A stretch of DNA of 64,000 nucleotides from NCBI RefSeq assembly GCF_003026495.1, contig NZ_PYMA01000015.1, positions 84,327-148,326 on the forward strand, read 5' to 3'. Position 1 is the stretch's first letter. Each line of letters opens with the position of its first letter. The stretch comes from Photobacterium sanctipauli (GTDB lineage: Bacteria > Pseudomonadota > Gammaproteobacteria > Enterobacterales > Vibrionaceae). This document shows positions 61,167 through 64,000 of this stretch, in pieces. Under the pieces are notes generated by a model. It had not been told where the DNA came from. It made no database searches and was given only the letters and a program-made list of their open reading frames with translations. Made by a program: the position numbers and the translations under genes.

Positions 61167-61736
61167 ATGACTGACATCGCCCTATATCCTTCGAGCCAAC
61201 ATATATTGCCGGGCGGAAGGGTTGACATCACCATTACTGAAGAGCGTTATCAGCGCATGTTGAAGGAGTCGTTGTCTGATAAACGACACTTTGCTGTGTG
61301 CATGCTGAATGAGGCGGAGAGCGATCAGGAGCTCAAAACCATCCCAGCGATAGCCACCCTCTGCCGTGTCGTCAACTTCGACATGCAAACCAACGGCCTG
61401 CTAATGATAACCGTCGAGGGCTCGCATAAAGTTCGCTTATTGGGCGTCAGCATCGAATATGATGGCTTATTTCGCGGGGAGTACACAGACTTTTCTAACT
61501 GGCCTCCATTGCCCATTGATGAAAAGGATGCCGACTTAGCCGAAAAATTAGCCATCTTCTTTGAGACAATGCCGGAGATAGGTGAGATGTATCAAAAGCC
61601 AGACATGGAAGATGTGAGCTGGGTTTGCCAGCGCTGGATTGAAGTATTACCCTTGGAAGTCCACTACAAACAACTACTTATCACCCAAGAAACACCAAAG
61701 CTTACAATCCGCTTTTTACATAAGCTTTTTCAATAA
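61167..61736 (+). CDS. LON peptidase N-terminal-type (substrate-binding) domain protein
   Basis: A 189-residue protein consisting of a LON substrate-binding domain without the AAA+ or protease parts. The block ALYPSSQHILPGGRVDITITEERYQRML is the usual start of the fold, followed by FAVCMLNEAE, IATLCRVVNFD and GLLMITVEGSHKVRLL. Stand-alone LON-domain proteins are common in gammaproteobacteria but uncharacterised; they may bind proteins or peptides. It is a single gene downstream of a region where no other gene was seen. Confidence 0.9.
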   Translation: MTDIALYPSSQHILPGGRVDITITEERYQRMLKESLSDKRHFAVCMLNEAESDQELKTIPAIATLCRVVNFDMQTNGLLMITVEGSHKVRLLGVSIEYDGLFRGEYTDFSNWPPLPIDEKDADLAEKLAIFFETMPEIGEMYQKPDMEDVSWVCQRWIEVLPLEVHYKQLLITQETPKLTIRFLHKLFQ

Positions 61737-61860
61737 ATGACCAGTTAGGTTTATATAAAATCAATATTAGCGATAATGCGTACCATTTTAGGTATTTCCA
61801 CTGTCTAAAGTCGCCAACAACCGCTAAAATACCTGCAATTGAAATGTATATGATTGTGTA

Positions 61861-62784
61861 ATGCCCCACTTAAGTTTTTTTTGGCTAAAACCTGAGCACG
61901 ATAAGATTGTCAAAGGACTGGAATCAGAGTTTTGCTCTCTCGTTAAGAGCGCTGTTCAAGAGAACCGTATAACACTTCCCCCCATCCCAAACGTCTTAAC
62001 TCAGCTACAAAAGCTCTGTAACGATGATGACACCACGGTACGTGATGTCGCTGAACTTCTGCTTGATGATCCCGGTATCGCTGCTTATATCGTTAAAATT
62101 GCCAACAGCATGATGTTCAACCGCCGCAATATACCTTGCAATGATATCCATACCGCAGTGAGCCGGTTAGGCATTATCCGCGTCCGCGATATTATTACCG
62201 CAAAGGCAATTGAAGAACTAAAGAGTCGTCATCTGTTCTCCCCTTACTGCAATGAACTCATGATGCAAAGTGCCATGCGCTCGCGCCAGTTGGCGGCAAC
62301 CATGGCACTCATTGCCCATAACTTGGCTGCACACCCAGAGCTTCCAAAACCTGTTGAACCAGAAAAAGCACTGCTTTCCGGACTCTTCGCCGATATCGGC
62401 CTATTCAGCTTGATCAGCGAGTATCAAAATTACCTCGATAACGGTAATTACATCGACCTTGATATTGCCAAGTTTATCTTCGAGCATTGCTGCCAAGATG
62501 CCAGTAAGCTGATCCTCAAGCACTGGAAATTTGATGATGACTACCTCGAAGTTGCCACCAACACGCCAAGCGCTTATAAAGGGTCTGATAAAGAAAGCTA
62601 CTATCTGGATATCGCACGAATGGCGAACCATCTACTCCTGTACAAGAGTAACGATGCAGCGATTGATGAGCACCACGTTGAGCTCGACCTCGCAGGTGCT
62701 GAGGTCATGTTTGATCTGACTAACCTGTCAGATCAAGAGTTTAACCAGCGCTTAATGATGGTTATCAAAAGCAGTGGATTTTAA
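61861..62784 (+). CDS. HDOD-domain signalling protein
   Basis: A 307-residue cytoplasmic protein with an HDOD domain at about residues 38-235 (LPPIPNVLTQLQKLCNDDD, ELLLDDPGIAAYIVKIANS, IHTAVSRLGIIRVRDIITAKA). HDOD proteins resemble HD phosphohydrolases but lack most catalytic His/Asp residues, and often act as c-di-GMP or stress-signalling scaffolds. Here the HD pair is not apparent. The C-terminal ~70 residues are a helical extension. It is a single gene, 125 bp after the LON-domain gene and preceding lysO. Confidence 0.88.
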   Translation: MPHLSFFWLKPEHDKIVKGLESEFCSLVKSAVQENRITLPPIPNVLTQLQKLCNDDDTTVRDVAELLLDDPGIAAYIVKIANSMMFNRRNIPCNDIHTAVSRLGIIRVRDIITAKAIEELKSRHLFSPYCNELMMQSAMRSRQLAATMALIAHNLAAHPELPKPVEPEKALLSGLFADIGLFSLISEYQNYLDNGNYIDLDIAKFIFEHCCQDASKLILKHWKFDDDYLEVATNTPSAYKGSDKESYYLDIARMANHLLLYKSNDAAIDEHHVELDLAGAEVMFDLTNLSDQEFNQRLMMVIKSSGF

Positions 62785-62822
62785 CCCTCTCGTCCCCACT
62801 CTATTTGCCCACTGAATAAATA

Positions 62823-62858
62823 TTGATTGAGAGAGCATATTGACGCTTTCTCAATCAA
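62823..62858 (+). other. Hairpin between the HDOD gene and lysO
   Basis: Arms ttgattgagagagc and gctttctcaatcaa pair at 13 of 14 positions around an 8-nt loop. No T-run follows, so it may be a weak terminator or a regulatory structure in the lysO leader. Confidence 0.45.
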
Positions 62859-62960
62859 ACTGATAAGCTGCTAAATCTTTTCCAATCAGCATCAACATGC
62901 GTAGCAAAGCGAGCTATGCAGGTGCTTTACACCGAAATTACACATAGTTATAGGATCCAC

Positions 62961-63860
62961 ATGTTCTCGGGAATGCTCTATATTTTCCTGCCGCTTGTTA
63001 TTGGCTACTTAATCCCGGTAAAGAAAGCCGCGGTTGTTGAGTTTATTAATACCCAAACCAGCCGCTTGGTACTGGTGATCCTGTCATTGATGGGATTAAG
63101 CCTTGCCGGGCTTGATAACCTCAGCCAAAACCTTAACCAAATTCTTATCTACACCTTGGTTTTCTTTGTCTCGATCAGCGTGTGTAACCTACTGGTGCTG
63201 CCACTGATTGATAAGCTAGCGCCTACTGATACGCAACAAGATAAACGCCCTATCCCTTTCTCATCCATGATGATGGAGTCGGTCAAGTTGGTATTCGTTG
63301 TTGCCGGGGGTTTGATTGTAGGGCTGTTAAGCGGGATAGATTTAAGCTGGGTCGATCAGGCTAGCGAAGTGATCCTACTGCTGCTGTTATTTTTGATTGG
63401 TATCCAGCTGCGTAATAGCGGCATGACATTAAGGCAGATCCTGCTCAACAAAAAGGGCATGACCATCGCCGCTGCTATTTTGTTGACTTCTCTACCTGGG
63501 GGGTTAATTGCAGCACTGATTTTAGATTTGCCATACAACCAAGGGCTGGCAATGGCTTCGGGTTTTGGTTGGTACTCACTGGCCGGTATTTTGATTGGCG
63601 ACAGCCTTGGCCCTGTATTCGGTGGCGCTGCTTTTCTAAACGAGCTACTCAGGGAGTTAGTTGCATTAAGTCTTATCCCCGTGGTGATCCGTCGCTATCC
63701 GGCCACCGCTATCGGCTATGCTGGCGCAACAGCCATGGACTTTACCCTACCCATCATTCAGAACTGTGGCGGCATACGCTGCGTTCCTGTGGCGATTGTC
63801 AGCGGCTTTATCCTCAGCTTGCTGGTTCCATTCCTAATGCTGTTTTTCTTGTCGTTGTAA
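62961..63860 (+). CDS. lysO: L-lysine exporter LysO (YbjE)
   Basis: A 299-residue inner-membrane protein with about eight predicted transmembrane helices, matching E. coli LysO/YbjE. Characteristic blocks are FLPLVIGYLIPVKKA at the N-terminus, LIGIQLRNSGMTLRQILLNKKG, LPYNQGLAMASGFGWYSLAGILIGD, FLNELLRELVALSLIPV and GATAMDFTLPIIQNCGG. LysO exports lysine and the antimetabolite thialysine. The start at ATG 62961 (MFSGMLYIFLPL) has AGGA seven bases upstream; a longer frame to 62916 adds 15 residues without a ribosome-binding site. The group II intron 3' end lies immediately downstream on the other strand. Confidence 0.92.
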   Translation: MFSGMLYIFLPLVIGYLIPVKKAAVVEFINTQTSRLVLVILSLMGLSLAGLDNLSQNLNQILIYTLVFFVSISVCNLLVLPLIDKLAPTDTQQDKRPIPFSSMMMESVKLVFVVAGGLIVGLLSGIDLSWVDQASEVILLLLLFLIGIQLRNSGMTLRQILLNKKGMTIAAAILLTSLPGGLIAALILDLPYNQGLAMASGFGWYSLAGILIGDSLGPVFGGAAFLNELLRELVALSLIPVVIRRYPATAIGYAGATAMDFTLPIIQNCGGIRCVPVAIVSGFILSLLVPFLMLFFLSL

Positions 63861-63877
63861 CGACGAACCATCGTACA

Positions 63878-64000
63878 TAAAGTAGGGTGAGGCGTTACCG
63901 CCTCATCCCTCTTACAGAACCGTACGTACGGACCTCGTATACGGCTCATGCACGTTTCCATTCAGCGTAATTGCTGAACACATACCCTGTCTTTACATGT
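63878..64000 (-). mobile_element. 3' end of a group II intron (domains V and VI), continuing beyond the window
   Basis: On the minus strand the sequence GAGCCGTATACGAGG...ACGTACGGTTC (63947-63917) is the conserved group II domain V catalytic hairpin, here with a longer apical stretch. A domain VI hairpin follows (63908-63882: gatgaggcg-gtaa-cgcctca), ending with CCCTAC near 63882. The segment at 63999-63953 reads in one frame HVKTGYVFSNYAEWKRA-stop, compatible with the end of an intron-encoded reverse transcriptase. Bacterial group II introns splice by ribozyme action and move by reverse transcription. The boundary is set by the end of domain VI and is approximate. Confidence 0.75.

Overview
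The window reads as one chromosomal segment of a marine gammaproteobacterium, most likely a Vibrionaceae member of the Photobacterium/Grimontia/Vibrio group. This is judged from recognisable proteins only: a TfoY-type Sxy regulator, a VcINDY-like dicarboxylate transporter, a VC1899-like CARF nuclease, the treR-treB-treC cluster, LysO and uridine phosphorylase. No rRNA or tRNA genes and no CRISPR array were seen.

Layout. 0-1.7 kb is the scar of a mobile or defence island: the C-terminus of a probable KAP-type P-loop NTPase and a frameshifted tyrosine recombinase. 1.6-5.9 kb holds small single genes (ankyrin protein, ABM monooxygenase, ArsR regulator, aadA-like nucleotidyltransferase, RidA, hexapeptide acetyltransferase). 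5.9-10.3 kb has an FNR-boxed cytochrome b561/dihaem cytochrome pair and a two-component system. 10.3-14.3 kb is pstSCAB. 14.3-17.2 kb has an AraC regulator with a MaoC-type protein, and a LysE exporter. 17.2-21.6 kb is the trehalose PTS cluster, with two TreR operators and a CRP site.

21.9-25.2 kb contains an orphan CARF-nuclease and, next to it, an FNR/DNR-type regulator divergent from an operon of a 27-residue membrane peptide, a methyltransferase and a cupin. 25.2-29.1 kb is AT-rich and gene-poor. 29.1-34.7 kb has a tRNA-binding-domain protein and a five-gene Lol-like ABC export operon with a LolA-like periplasmic protein and a beta-barrel partner. 36.3-39.8 kb has a LysR regulator, a serine beta-lactamase-fold hydrolase, and udp with paired CRP sites. 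40-42.7 kb is a Zn/Cd/Pb-type P-ATPase behind a MerR-type promoter. 43-46.9 kb is a broken GH3 glucosidase with its LacI regulator.

47-56.8 kb contains two related signalling modules, each a soluble cNMP-domain histidine kinase plus a lone receiver protein. One is in an operon with a dicarboxylate transporter. A MATE exporter, a CBS protein and a DUF945 protein lie between them. 56.8-64 kb has ldhA, a small beta-barrel protein, a DsdC-like LysR, tfoY, a LON-domain protein, an HDOD protein and lysO. The right edge runs into the 3' end (domains V and VI) of a group II intron on the minus strand.

The clearest regulatory reading is that the haem operon at 7.8 kb and the regulator/methyltransferase region at 23.8 kb carry the same 14-bp FNR-type box. 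They may therefore belong to one anaerobic or nitric-oxide regulon. All assignments come from reading the sequence; no database search was run.
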